Shown here piece after piece: positions 12,753-22,802 of a stretch of DNA of 64,000 nt. Below the pieces are notes generated by a model that did not search any database, was not told the origin of the DNA, and was given only the letters and a program-made list of their open reading frames with translations. Origin of the DNA: Alternaria dauci. Lineage: Eukaryota > Ascomycota > Dothideomycetes > Pleosporales > Pleosporaceae. The DNA is taken from positions 5,642,001 to 5,706,000 of the forward strand of contig NC_091272.1 in NCBI RefSeq assembly GCF_042100115.1, read 5' to 3'. The first letter of the stretch is position 1. Every line of letters begins with the position of its first letter. A program made the position numbers and the translations under genes.

Positions 12753-12921
12753 GCATACGATGCTCCATCTCAGTGGGTGTGTTGTTGTTTCGTTGGGGGT
12801 ATACTTGGTTGAGACGTGCATGTGATGCTCCGTCTCACCGCGTGTGTCATCCCCGTCATGGTCCGGAACGCTGTGGAGTGTGATTGCTGTGATCTAAGAC
12901 ATGCATATGATGCTCCGTCTT
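12753..12921 (+). repeat. Three dispersed copies of a 19-mer
   Basis: The consensus GCATRYGATGCTCCRTCTC occurs at 12753-12771, 12818-12836 and 12903-12921 with one or two changes each. A more degenerate relative starts near 12646. The copies lie 65 and 85 bp apart in the convergent intergenic region, so they are more likely remnants of a minisatellite than protein-coding. Confidence 0.7.
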
Positions 12922-13023
12922 TTCATGTAATGTGCGGTGAGTGTCGTAAGTCGTGTGGTGTGTGGTGTGTGTCATGTATCGTGTGAGACGGGTCGTATCC
13001 AGGTTGTAGAGATCGTGACTTGA

Positions 13024-14802
13024 TCAAAACCTGACACCGAACTTGCGAACCGCCTTGCGCCAGCTGTCGTGAGTAATGGCCCCTTCGCGCTGCCCGTATG
13101 CCTCCACCAGCCCATACATGGGAGATGACGTGGATATCGCGCCCAGGAAACAGCGTAGAGCCGAGCCGTACTCGCTGAATATCCCGTGGTACTTCTTGAG
13201 GATTTCAGTCGGAGTTGCGGAAATCTCATCGTCAAACTCGTCTGGCTGTCCAGCAGAACTCAACTCCCAATCCATGTCAAAGAGAGATGTTCCCAGGCTT
13301 GCGATGGTATCGATGGCCTGCATTCTCTTGTGCTGTGAAGAGACCTTGGCAAAGTCCAACCACCTGTTGGAGCGGAAGAGCCAATTCGAAAGTCCGTCGT
13401 TGGCGAATTCGATAGCTGCATCCCTGATGGTGGCGTTGAGAGGCTGATACGGTCCGTCATCGTTACGGCCGATGGCATCGTTGAAGTTGATCAAGTCGAT
13501 TAGCATGGTGGTATGCTGCTCGCGCTTCGATGCTGGCGTCCCGTACAGTGTCAGCGCCTTGTCGATCTGAGCCTCGAAGTCCTTGCGCTGGGCTTTTCCG
13601 ACCTTGGAAACGCGAAGAATCTTGCGCTTGAGCTCGCTGAAGACAATGACTGCCTTCTGGGCAGGAAAAGCCTCCTCGAGGACCTTGATGATCCGGCTCA
13701 CAGACTTGCGCTTCTTTCCAGCGACCTTGTCGGCTTTGGAGGAGACTTTGTCGTTGGAGTCGGGGGGAGATACAAGGATTGCAGGCTTCATGAGCTCTTT
13801 CTGCTTCTTAACTGACGTGACAGGAGTCTTCGTCTTTGCCAGCCTTGCTCCAGCCTCCTTCTCCATACGATCAAGCTTCGCCTGCATCTGGACGAAGACC
13901 TTCTCTACCTCCTCGGATTTGGCGACCAAGGCCTTGTCTGTAGCCGCCTGCCTCGAAATGTCCGCTTCAAGCTTAGCTTGAAGTGTCTTGACTGCTTCCT
14001 CGCGCTTGGAGAGGGAATCTGCACGCTCGTCGAGCTCCTTCTGCTTGTCGGTTATTGTCTTCAGAGAAACGTGGTTCTTCTCGAGACTCGCGATTCGCTG
14101 GAGAACTTCGTCGTGCGACTGCTTCTGTTTGATCTCAGCGTCAGCCATCTTGGCTTCGGCCTCGATTCTCGCAGTCTTCTCCTCCTGCAGGAGCCTCAGG
14201 ATCGTCTCCAGCTTGTCGTCGTTGGCGGATGCTACCGCGGGGCCAGTCTTCTCTGGAATAGACTTCAGGGAAGACGCAGGCGACGGCAAGCTGAGCTGGA
14301 GAGGAGAGACGTCCCTGGTCGTTGAGCTAGGAGGTGACGATGAAGCAGGCGGACTTCCGGTCGAGGCCTTCTCTGTGGGCTTGACAGGTACGTTGAACGA
14401 GAAGGACTTGTCTGTCGTCTTCGCTCCAGCACTGGAGTTGCCGAAGATAACCTTTGGGGGCGGTTGAGCAGTGGAAACGTGAGGTCTAGTGCCCTCTGGG
14501 TAACTAGTGCATTCGCGCAGCCAATTCGAGAAGTCTTGCCATTCAGTCGGAAGGTTATCGCGGATTTCCTCGATTCTAGCAACGACAGCTGACATCGTTT
14601 GGATATAGCCATCTAGATCCGTTACATGACTGTCCCGTATGGGATTCTCGACATTCCTGACATAAGTGCGGATAGTCGAGAGTGGAAGAAGGATCAGTGT
14701 CGGCTCAGGACAGTCATTGGGAACCTTATCGCGACACTCGTTGAGGAGTTTTAGGATCGTAGCTGCAAACTTCTTGCGCTCGTCCGGAGAAATGACACTC
14801 AT
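13024..14802 (-). CDS. Coiled-coil protein of unknown function
   Basis: This is a single-exon gene of 592 aa that I do not recognise. An N-terminal helical region (residues 1-105, MSVISPDERKKFAATILKLL) is followed by a Ser/Pro-rich linker. A long coiled coil covers roughly residues 195-330 (runs such as EEKTARIEAEAKMADAEIKQ and KQKELDERADSLSKREEAV). Then come a basic stretch (KKRKSVSRIIKVLEEA) and a globular C-terminal domain with several Trp residues (GLSNWLFRSNRWLDFAKV, DSWRKAVRKFG). No signal peptide or membrane segment is seen. It could be cytoskeletal, nuclear or a conserved orphan. The intact 1.8-kb frame and normal codon use make it a real gene. Confidence 0.8.
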   Translation of the reverse strand: MSVISPDERKKFAATILKLLNECRDKVPNDCPEPTLILLPLSTIRTYVRNVENPIRDSHVTDLDGYIQTMSAVVARIEEIRDNLPTEWQDFSNWLRECTSYPEGTRPHVSTAQPPPKVIFGNSSAGAKTTDKSFSFNVPVKPTEKASTGSPPASSSPPSSTTRDVSPLQLSLPSPASSLKSIPEKTGPAVASANDDKLETILRLLQEEKTARIEAEAKMADAEIKQKQSHDEVLQRIASLEKNHVSLKTITDKQKELDERADSLSKREEAVKTLQAKLEADISRQAATDKALVAKSEEVEKVFVQMQAKLDRMEKEAGARLAKTKTPVTSVKKQKELMKPAILVSPPDSNDKVSSKADKVAGKKRKSVSRIIKVLEEAFPAQKAVIVFSELKRKILRVSKVGKAQRKDFEAQIDKALTLYGTPASKREQHTTMLIDLINFNDAIGRNDDGPYQPLNATIRDAAIEFANDGLSNWLFRSNRWLDFAKVSSQHKRMQAIDTIASLGTSLFDMDWELSSAGQPDEFDDEISATPTEILKKYHGIFSEYGSALRCFLGAISTSSPMYGLVEAYGQREGAITHDSWRKAVRKFGVRF

Positions 14803-16525
14803 GGCGTTTCTTGGCGGGGGTTGGCTGTGTGATCGTGTGTTGAAAGTTCTACCGTGGATGTGTTAGATTATGGTAACAAAGACAGAACAAAGCAATTGTG
14901 CGAGACAACGCGGGGCTTATGACGTCGAAGTGAAAGGAAGAACTTACCTCTTAACGCTGGGTCGTTGCGCTGCACAAATGGCGGACGTAGGGTGTTGGTG
15001 TGGAAGCTCGAGATCTTGTAGATCGAACAAATACGGGGACTGCTTAACGGTCGCTGATGTTGTGGGAGCAAGAGCGTGTTGTGGGTGTGCAGAAGTTGGC
15101 TTGCGAGGTAGATGGGAGTAAGAGCCCCGCTGGAGTTATAGGAACGCAAACGGACGCGAAGCCTAGCTCTATTGCGAGCGCACAGACTTTGCGATACAAG
15201 GCAGCAGCAAAGGTTCTGCTAGGTGACGGAGCAGGTGACGGTGACGGCGACGGTGAAGGTGAAGGTGAAGGTGAAGGTGACTGGCCTTCTCGGCGTTTCG
15301 TCGAGAATCTTTCACTGCGCTCCATGAGAACCCACACCTATTTGGTAAGTCCCATTTCCTCCTCAGTACGAGTGGATAGTACAAATATGGCACTGCTGCC
15401 ATAAATTGCTCCAAATATGCGTCCTGGAGTATGTTGTCTCTTAAAGCATTCAATATCTACAAACGTTTTGGCTTGCCAGGTACAAGCTATCGCGATAGAG
15501 TCATCATTCCACAGATGAACCCTAAATACTTCACAGGCCTTTCATGTTGTCAACAAGCACCGATGATATCATGAACCGCGCTCCTCGCAGTGCTGCAAAT
15601 ATAGTTGCTGACGTGCCATTTGTTCGAGCCTTGTGAAGGAACATGAACTTTTGGCGCGGTTCCATGATGAGAACAGTAGATAGTATAGGTATCAGAATGG
15701 TCCATGCGGAGAATCGTAAAGATTGATAACTTGCTCGATAGTGGAAGCTTTGCGGTGTTGTGTCGTCCTCTGTGGTGGTCGCTGGTTCGGGGGCGGCCGC
15801 ATCCCAGCAAGAGCTTCAATTTTCCTCTGAACGTTACGTATATGGTAAAGCCTCATAACAGGGTTTATACTGCAGTTTTGAATCATTCTAGGCCTGATGT
15901 GAGGAAGATAAGGAGGGCAAGAAAGGTCGGGCAGGCGTTGACGGGATCAGCTGGCCCCACTTCGGACGGACCGGCCGGTCCGACGCAAACCCTCTCCAGG
16001 TCACAGAGCATTGTGCGTTTCCTCTCTTGTCCTATCACCAGAATTGCTTCGACACTCCCCAAATCAGAGCGTTGTTGTTGGCCACAAGTCAAAAACATAA
16101 CACCAAGGTTGCTATCAGCAACATGCATTCTCGACGGCATTCTTGACGGGGCCTTAATGACACCATCGGTAGTCATCTCGAACTTCGCTTAGTTGAACCA
16201 TAATGCTGTGTCGTAAGGTATTCTTGACTTGAGAGACCAGATACCAGCTCTAGAGCTTGTGCGTCACAAATGCCTTTCCAGCATGGACGATAGTGAACGA
16301 AGTATGTATATAGTAGTGTTTCGGCGCAACCGCAACATTTCGCATGCGCGTACTGTTGAACACAGTTTTTGTAGAGCAGGTACATGAGACGATTGCTCGT
16401 GGCAGACTGAGTTTGGAGGAAACATGGCTGGTAGCAAGCGTGAGGATGATAAGGTGCCAGTTATAGACAATCTTCATGTACCGAATGTGCCAACAAACCG
16501 AGCAATGTGACTGAGATTGTGCACA
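14803..16525. other. Gene-poor intergenic region
   Basis: This is 1.7 kb upstream of the coiled-coil gene and downstream of the small membrane protein. It contains a hexanucleotide microsatellite at 15221-15281. Frames across that repeat give low-complexity Ser-Pro or Gly-Glu strings and are not credible genes. Nothing else was recognised. Confidence 0.5.
15221..15281 (+). repeat. GGTGAC/GGTGAA hexanucleotide microsatellite
   Basis: Tandem six-base units begin as AGGTGACGG-type variants and become a pure run of four GGTGAA copies near 15252-15276. The interrupted 5' part and clean 3' part suggest recent expansion at the 3' end. Confidence 0.9.
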
Positions 16526-17303
16526 TCAGGGAAGATCAATACACATGCTTCTCCTAGATTCGAGCTCGTGCTTTCGGCCGAGTAGATATGTGCGGTAAAA
16601 GCAGGTTGATGAAAACCGAAGGCAGAACCAGAATCTGCAAAAGATACAGTGTTAGCAAGGTAGTCGAGGGAAAGGTCTTGTGCGTTTCATAAGACAGCAT
16701 GGTCGACTTACGCAGCAAACACAGATAGCCCGTATGAACATCTCATAAGCTCGCAGCCATGTCGATTTGATGGCGATGCCTCCGCACACCCACGCTCCAG
16801 ATACCAGGGCCGTAGACTGATATGTTTCGGATCTGAAAAGTCGCCCAAATCTTGGAGACACGCACTGTATATCCAGAGTCCTGCAAGTAAGACGTCGTAT
16901 AGTGCATTTATCGAGATCGTCGTGTAGAAGTCGAGAACCTGCTTGCTAAAAGACATGATCGAGAAGCGAACGAGCCAGACGAACAGGGTTACGATTGCTA
17001 TGCATAGGTTGCATAAAGTGCAGCTGCCTGGGGTATCAGAATCTTGTTTTACTATTGTACGCGGGAAATATGAACAGACCTTTCATCCCATATCAAGGGT
17101 ATCGGCGGTGACTTGCGATAATTCGCATAGTCATACACACGTTGATGAGGATCAGAGTTCCAGCCTTTGGTGCCGCCTTCTTGCCAAAGCGGGGTTCGGA
17201 AACGACCGGGATATATAGTTGCAAAGAGCGAGAGAAGTACGATAGCTAAGATTAGATCAAACAATGTGGCGCCAAGGAAGATCAGGTAGGGGTTGCGGTG
17301 CAT
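16526..17303 (-). CDS. Small four-pass membrane protein, unknown function
   Basis: Three exons (17303-17080, 17023-16712, 16634-16526) give 214 aa. Four hydrophobic segments are visible: residues about 5-30 (YLIFLGATLFDLILAIVLLS), 76-98 (CNLCIAIVTLFVWLVRFSIM), 107-125 (ALYDVLLAGLWIYSACL) and 165-190 (YGLSVFAAFWFCLRF). Between segments 3 and 4 is a loop with SDPKHISLRPWYLERGC. A D-P-x-H...PWYL...C loop in this place is common in small fungal MARVEL-like proteins, so I infer a relative of that group. The first intron has a GTCTGT donor that is less typical than the GTAAGT of the second. The tail is short and basic. Function and location beyond a membrane cannot be stated. Confidence 0.72.
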
Positions 17304-18725
17304 GATGAGTGATACAGCAAATGGTGATCAAATTTCTCCTATCCCCGCTGCGAAACATGGAGGCGTGCAATCAGGACTCTTTTATCATTCGAGAGATGAG
17401 CTCCGACAGGGCGGATTGCACTAGAGCAATGTCAGCTCACCTGTAGTTGTCTCAGGTGCTCATCTGCGTCGCGAGTCTGGCAAGGACCGGAATGGAAGCA
17501 CTTCGGGTCGCGACTCTTCTTTCCGCCTATGATAGAGAGATATACAGTGATATGGATGGGTCTACTACCGTAGTGATGGGTCAGTTGCGTGCTTTTTGCG
17601 TAAGCCCGCTTTCGTTAGGAAGAAGCGCCAAGCAAAGTCGCGCAAATGCCCTCATTCTCAACGTTGCGAAGACGCGCCCAGATAACGCCGTTAAAAACTT
17701 TGTGCTGGTTGCTACGAGCGACATGCGCGAAAATGCGTCCATTCTTGTATGCTCATTTGTGTGTTATACAAACGCCACTGTCCTCTCCAGGGGCACTGGT
17801 CCGCTACTGTGATATTGGTCATGCTAAGGGTTGGGTGATTTGACACATGGATTGCCGCAAAGTCTAGCAGCTGTAGGTGGTCGCCATGTTGACTCGAAGA
17901 AGACGCAAATAAGACCAGGTAGTTTTGGTAGCGTAGCAATGTGACTTGCTTGATTCAGGTCCATTTGTATCATGCACATGCATGTTTTCTAAGCTTGTAC
18001 CTGCTATGTTAGCAGTTGCTGTGGGCCCACAATGCGTGTGCTCACATGGCATCTGCACGTCGAGTATTCTTTGCAACCCCCTTTCTTATACGCCCTGCGC
18101 GATCCAACTCTTCGTATGCCCTTCGAACTCTTGTAAACCTGCCCAGATCCAACCTCATCGTAAATGTCGCTCTCACAATGCTCGTGGTTCTGCCATGCGG
18201 CATCGAAAATCTTTGTGTCATTTCCACCGGAAAGTTCACTACTTCGCCACCGAACAGTCGCATTTCCAGAAGGCATTTATGCCTCCCGATAACTCTTTCT
18301 CATCCAGTCTTTTCAACCAGCACCAAGTTGCGAATCCGGCGAAGAACACCGTATTAGCTTGATAGGTATAGTGCTGCAGTGTACCGAGGCGGGGGTTTGG
18401 CTTAGGGGCCTGGGTGTTCGTGTCCGGAATCCGGATGAGGCTGGTGTCTGCGACTAGGGAGGTGTGCCCAGGTGGGCGAAGGATCGCGTCCCGAGGACGG
18501 CAGTGACGTCACAGGAACGTCTTCGCGCTCGAGCGTGACTCTGCGTAGACGTCCAACAATCGACTGCGTACCCCCGCGACACTCTTCTCTCCTCTCCTAA
18601 GCCTTGTGATGGCGTCTTCCGTTATTTGAGCTCGTGTACGATACGCTTACTTCGTGCATCAACGTCGCGAACTTTGGTATCGCTCCAAGTTACAGCTGAG
18701 TCAATTCTTTGCCCTAGTTACATAA
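17304..18725. other. Intergenic region, no gene recognised
   Basis: These 1.4 kb lie between the small membrane protein and the rhodopsin-like gene. Open frames up to about 140 codons exist on both strands but show no domain, no intron logic and strand-overlapping shadows. No repeat or RNA gene is seen. Confidence 0.45.
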
Positions 18726-19948
18726 TTATAATCGGTCGAGATTGTACTCCTTTGTTACTTTGATCTCGTTCGCTCCCAATGAACTCAATCTCTCGGCAGG
18801 ATCCGTTTCGCTGCTCAGCGTAATGAAGGTGGCCGCTTGGGGCTTTGCGCTCTGCGGCATCCATTGCGAAGGTGGTGCGTTGAGATTCGATGTTGACGAA
18901 CCGTTGCTTGCTGTGCGGAATTTCATCCGCCGGAGACCAATACTTTCGTCGCTGGGGAGCGGAGGAGTGCGGCGCCAGGTTGGTAGGGACCTGACATTAG
19001 GGACGCAGCAGCAGACAATGCCGACGGCAACTTCGATTGGGGAGAAACAGACGCGCCACCATGACGCACCAATCGGGTCTTCGTCGACGTTGCCGAACAC
19101 ATCAATCGCACAGTCGATGCGGAGGACAGCTAGGATGGTACAGCTGCGCGGTGTCAGCAAGGGGTGTTCGGGTCGAGTGGCAGGCTTCACTTACAAGCAT
19201 CCGAGGAGAAACAAGACCATCACCCACAGCTTCTTCTTCCCCGACAGTTCTGCTGCTGCCACGGCAGGCAACGGAGCAAAGAGGATGATACTGTTGAAGA
19301 AGACGTGCAACGAGCCGATGATGATGCACGACTTCTTGCTCTGCAGCTCACACTCTCCAGGTGGATGGCACATGCTGATCCAACCCGCGAGCGACCATAT
19401 ATACCAGATCGCGATGAGCACTATAGACGCATAACAAGCGGTGCGGGCAAACACCCTCTTCTCGTATAGCCGGAGGTAGGATCTCGCGAAGCCCAACTGC
19501 ACGGTTGCAATGGATGTAGCCCAACATATGTCAAGCGCGAACTGCATCTTGAATGCTTGTTAGCCAAACTCCGATGGACGTCAAGCCGAACATACCCGCA
19601 GCCAAAACCGTTCCACAACGTCAAAGTTCTTGGTCGGATCCGCCCTGATCTCATCGCTCGTTAAGCCTTCTCCACCCAAGAACACCAGCACGTAGACTAG
19701 GGCAACTACGACGAAGCTCATAGCCTGTGAGGAGTCAGCATCGCTCCGCAACTGAGAGTCTGCAGCCCTACCAGAGCGGCCAGCATCAGCGCATCTTCAC
19801 CCAAGGTGTTGACCCTTCGAACGCTCCTTGTGTACCATCTCGCCGCTACCACCGCTGCCGCAGCCACAAAGCATATGGTAGGCGCGATCAACAAGGCAAG
19901 TTGCTTGCCATTTACGATATCGAAACGACCTGAGTTCTTCCCCGCCAT
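18726..19948 (-). CDS. PTH11/SAT4-type rhodopsin-domain integral membrane protein
   Basis: Four exons (19948-19772, 19724-19596, 19547-19195, 19143-18726) give 358 aa with about seven hydrophobic segments. The first is LALLIAPTICFVAAAAVVAA. The loop after it (RWYTRSVRRVNTLGEDALML) has the R-x-Y-x-R...G.DD-like signature of the fungal SAT4/rhodopsin domain, here with GED. Later segments include FALDICWATSIATVQLGFARSYLRLY, IVLIAIWYIWSLAGW and a C-P-P-G-E-C loop, then SLHVFFNSIILFAPLP. The C-terminal 110 residues are a Ser/Pro-rich cytosolic tail. Proteins of this family are abundant in plant-associated fungi and include the PTH11 receptor group, but most are unassigned. No CFEM domain precedes it. 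All introns are short with standard borders. Confidence 0.85.
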
Positions 19949-21609
19949 AATCGATGTTGTCCTCCTTTTCTTCACTTCACCACATACCGGGCGCACGTCA
20001 AAGTCGTCAGAGTCGTCGAGAGGGGGCGAGGTTGGAACCAGGATTAGAAAAGCCCCGAGCGGAGCGAACGTATGTAGATAAAGTCAAAAAGGCGATCCTC
20101 CCAGTTGCCTGGTCCAGAGCACAGAGCTGTCATGCGCTATGCTAGTCGAGTCCGCCGTCTTCAACGCCTATCTCGCGGGACACCTAGGGTGCCTCAGCCG
20201 TGCGGCCCATGCGACATGTCTGCTTACGGCTCTTCGGGAGGGAGTCAAGAGTTAGTTAGGGAGCGTAGCGGGGGCCGTGCTCCACGTCGCTGATTTGTTG
20301 CACATCAGGCGGTCCGACGCGGAATTCGGCCAGCCTGCATTCATCCTTGCTAACCATTTACTTCTGATCCAATCGAGTGGCCTTAGGGCAGCACACCAAC
20401 ACGCACCCTTCCATGGGGGGCTTGCTCATCCGGAAACCGATACAGCTAAAATGTACTATGACAAGCGAAAAGCAATATAGCCAGCCAGCATGTCTCTGCC
20501 ATGTTCTGGTAGGTTTGCATAGTAGTTTCACTGTCGTCGAGGCGGTCGGTTGACCATAGGTAAGAGCACGCTATGGGCGATCCGCGCATACGTCTGCATC
20601 ATTACATGCGGGGTTGCCGAAGCGTGGAAGCTGAACACCCCGGAGGCGATGACTTGCATCCCCTATCGATCACGCAGTCCCCGGGCTCGACACCGCGAAC
20701 TGAAACAAGCCGCCGCCGAGTCGGCCGTTCTTTGTCGCGTGGCCGCCAGGACTAGGATCCAGCCGAAGCGAGGTGGCGCTTCTATCATGAGCCAGAACAC
20801 GGACTTGGCCTAGCGACAAGATTGTAACTTTCCTTCTCTGATCGTGCACTCCCGCAGCACGCAGGAACAGCGTTCATCCGAGCAAGTTAATTAGACCTCA
20901 AACCTCAACAGCTCCGCGGTCTCGACCAACGCCATAAAACGCCTCGAGGACGCTGTTCTCTTTAATTCTGCGGCGGCCCGATCGTCCTCCGAATAAATTT
21001 CCGACGTTATACCGCATGCACACGCGTGCGACGGGAGAGTTTCCAAAATGACGTTCTGGAATCACACCATCTAAAACCATATCTAGAATATCTGCCGGCC
21101 ATTTGCTGCCTTATTGTTTCGGCCTAACTCTGGTATTGACGTCATTCGTGATATTGAGTATCGGCATAGGATAAATTTCGGGCAATATATACGCCTATCA
21201 TATCAGCAGAAGGTGGAGTAAGAGTGAGTAATGAACATCACGTGCATGGCTTAGCTGGTACAATCACAGCGAACTTTGAAACAGAGCACTCAGGGGAACG
21301 GTCAAGCGAACGGGAAGTGATGCATTCGAAACTAACTAAACCACGTACGCGAAAACCATGCGTAAAGACCCTCGCAACCGTCAAAAGAGAAAACTACAGA
21401 CCCGATAGCCCAGCCAGGAGGTCCTCACAGACTCGCCAACCAACGCACACAAACTCCATCCTGTAGCGAGGAGGTTCTCATACAGTCCCAAAATCCAAAA
21501 TTACAATCCTTAACAATCCAGCCAGGAGGCCCTCACAAACTCGCAACCAAACGCACCCAAACTCCATAACGTAGCGAGGAGGTTCTCGCACGATACCAAT
21601 ATCCAAAAC
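19949..21609. other. Intergenic region upstream of the rhodopsin-like gene
   Basis: This 1.66-kb stretch has no supported gene. The part around 20560-20800 is GC-rich with short shadow frames. A 91-bp direct repeat at its right end (21410-21608) is annotated separately. Confidence 0.5.
21410..21608 (+). repeat. 91-bp imperfect direct repeat, two copies
   Basis: Copy 1 (21410-21500) and copy 2 (21518-21608) start CCAGCCAGGAGG and end ATCCAAAA, and share blocks such as AACTCCAT and GTAGCGAGGAGGTTCTC. They are separated by 17 bp. Copy 2 ends one base before the stop codon of the RING gene, so both sit in its 3' UTR or just beyond. Confidence 0.9.
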
Positions 21610-22071
21610 TCAAAACCAGTAATTCTTGGGCTGCTTGGGGTACAGTACTTTCCTGCACATTGGGCAGGAGTTGCTATCCTCGAGCCACGTCTCGATGCAA
21701 GTCTTGCCGAAAATGTGACCGCAAGTCTTCAGCTCTATTCCGACCTGCTCCTCTGGGTTGTGATGGTGATGAGGGTCGCGAGGTAGGTTGATGTCGTAGA
21801 TGTGGTACCATGCATCTACTTCATCGTCGAGCAGCTTTCGCTCGGCTTTGCTCAGGGGCTTGTGGGCAGCCCCTGTGTCCTCGCAAGCGAGGTCTTTCAG
21901 ACAGATGCTGCAGCTTTCTGCCTTGGTGGTGGTGGTAAGGTAGGGGGCCAGACCGAACTCTTCAAAGTCCTCCTTGGTCTCGTAGGCCGGTTTGGTGGCA
22001 GCCATTTTGATGGTAGGCGCCGCAGAAGTGGTGGTGGTGGTAGGAGGAGTAGTTGGAGTTGTGGCAGCCAT
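21610..22071 (-). CDS. RING-finger protein (probable E3 ubiquitin ligase)
   Basis: This is 153 aa from the ATG at 22071. An N-terminal Thr/Pro tract (TTPTTPPTTTTTS) precedes a RING domain with C54 and C57 (CSICLKDLAC), C117 and H119 (TCGHIFGKTCIETWL), C125, and C136/C139 (CPMCRKVLY). Two points are unusual. The gap between the first two Cys pairs is 59 residues and holds an acidic helix and a His-rich loop (DPHHHHNPEE). The position between H119 and C125 that is normally His or Cys is Gly, so only seven classical ligands remain unless C63 or a His substitutes. An upstream in-frame start (22143) would add residues encoded by a minisatellite. I prefer the internal ATG. It would act with an E2 in ubiquitin transfer; the substrate is unknown. 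Confidence 0.8.
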   Translation of the reverse strand: MAATTPTTPPTTTTTSAAPTIKMAATKPAYETKEDFEEFGLAPYLTTTTKAESCSICLKDLACEDTGAAHKPLSKAERKLLDDEVDAWYHIYDINLPRDPHHHHNPEEQVGIELKTCGHIFGKTCIETWLEDSNSCPMCRKVLYPKQPKNYWF

Positions 22072-22083
22072 ATTGAAAGTAGG

Positions 22084-22262
22084 CGTAGTACTTGTGGTGA
22101 TGGTACTTTGTAATAGTACTTGTGGTGGTGATGGTACTTGCAATAGTACTTGTGGTGATGGTACTTTGATAATAGTACAGTACTTGTGATGATAGTACTT
22201 TGATGATGGTATAGTACTCGTGGTGATGATGGTACTTTGTAGTGGTAGTACTTGTAGTGGTT
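22084..22262 (+). repeat. Degenerate minisatellite upstream of the RING gene
   Basis: The unit AGTACTTGTGGTGATGGTAC with variable TTTGTAAT-type spacers recurs about six to seven times. It lies immediately upstream of the RING start and so may overlap its 5' UTR. All frames through it are open Tyr/His/Thr/Ser-rich strings, which explains the long spurious frames there. Confidence 0.85.
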
Positions 22263-22802
22263 GTGGTAGAGTTGTTTGGAGCTGGTTGAAGCTGGTTGGG
22301 GTGGTATCCTGAGATGATGTTCAAATGCTAGGCTTTGAACTGAGACTTTGTCTGCTAGAAGGAAAGGAGCAGAGAGGCCATGTTTTATTGCGAAGAAGCG
22401 AAGAAAGCACAGACGATGACTTCGCGGGTGGCTTGTGAACCATACTGTGAATTTGGGCACGATTTAGGTAACTCATCCTATAACATCTGCGCTATTTTAG
22501 GAAGAGGTCCACCGTGCCGACGTTATCGCAATGTTATGTCCAGCTGGCCTTTGAGAATATAGGTGAGCGTATCAGAGGATAGACGATGTCTAAAAGGATC
22601 CACCGAGGCGTTAACCTATGTTCAAAGGTAGTACAGGACACCTCATCCGGAACAGTTTCATCTACTGATTGTCCTATAGAACATAAGGTGTGGTCACGGT
22701 AATGTAGGCAACAATTCGATACTGGTTAACATTACATCGCCATTAGCAAATCCTCGCTTCCGTGCCAATAGCAAAGATCTATATCCACTATATACATAAG
22801 CT
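22263..22802. other. Intergenic region
   Basis: This stretch is the 5' side of the RING gene and the 3' side of the next gene. It is AT-rich near 22560-22800. No further feature is seen. Confidence 0.45.

Larger units (their letters stand above)
11742..13023. other. Convergent intergenic region with poly-C tract and 19-mer repeats
   Basis: This 1.28-kb stretch between convergent genes holds both 3' UTRs, a 23-base C homopolymer and three copies of a 19-mer (both annotated separately). The rest is CT- and GT-rich. No coding region is supported. Confidence 0.6.

Noticed and set aside
15044..15337. Ser-Pro repeat protein on the minus strand
   Set aside because: It is generated by the hexanucleotide microsatellite and has no support outside the repeat.
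18742..19434. 230-codon plus-strand frame
   Set aside because: It is the antisense shadow of the rhodopsin-like gene, whose exons join cleanly and carry the family motifs.
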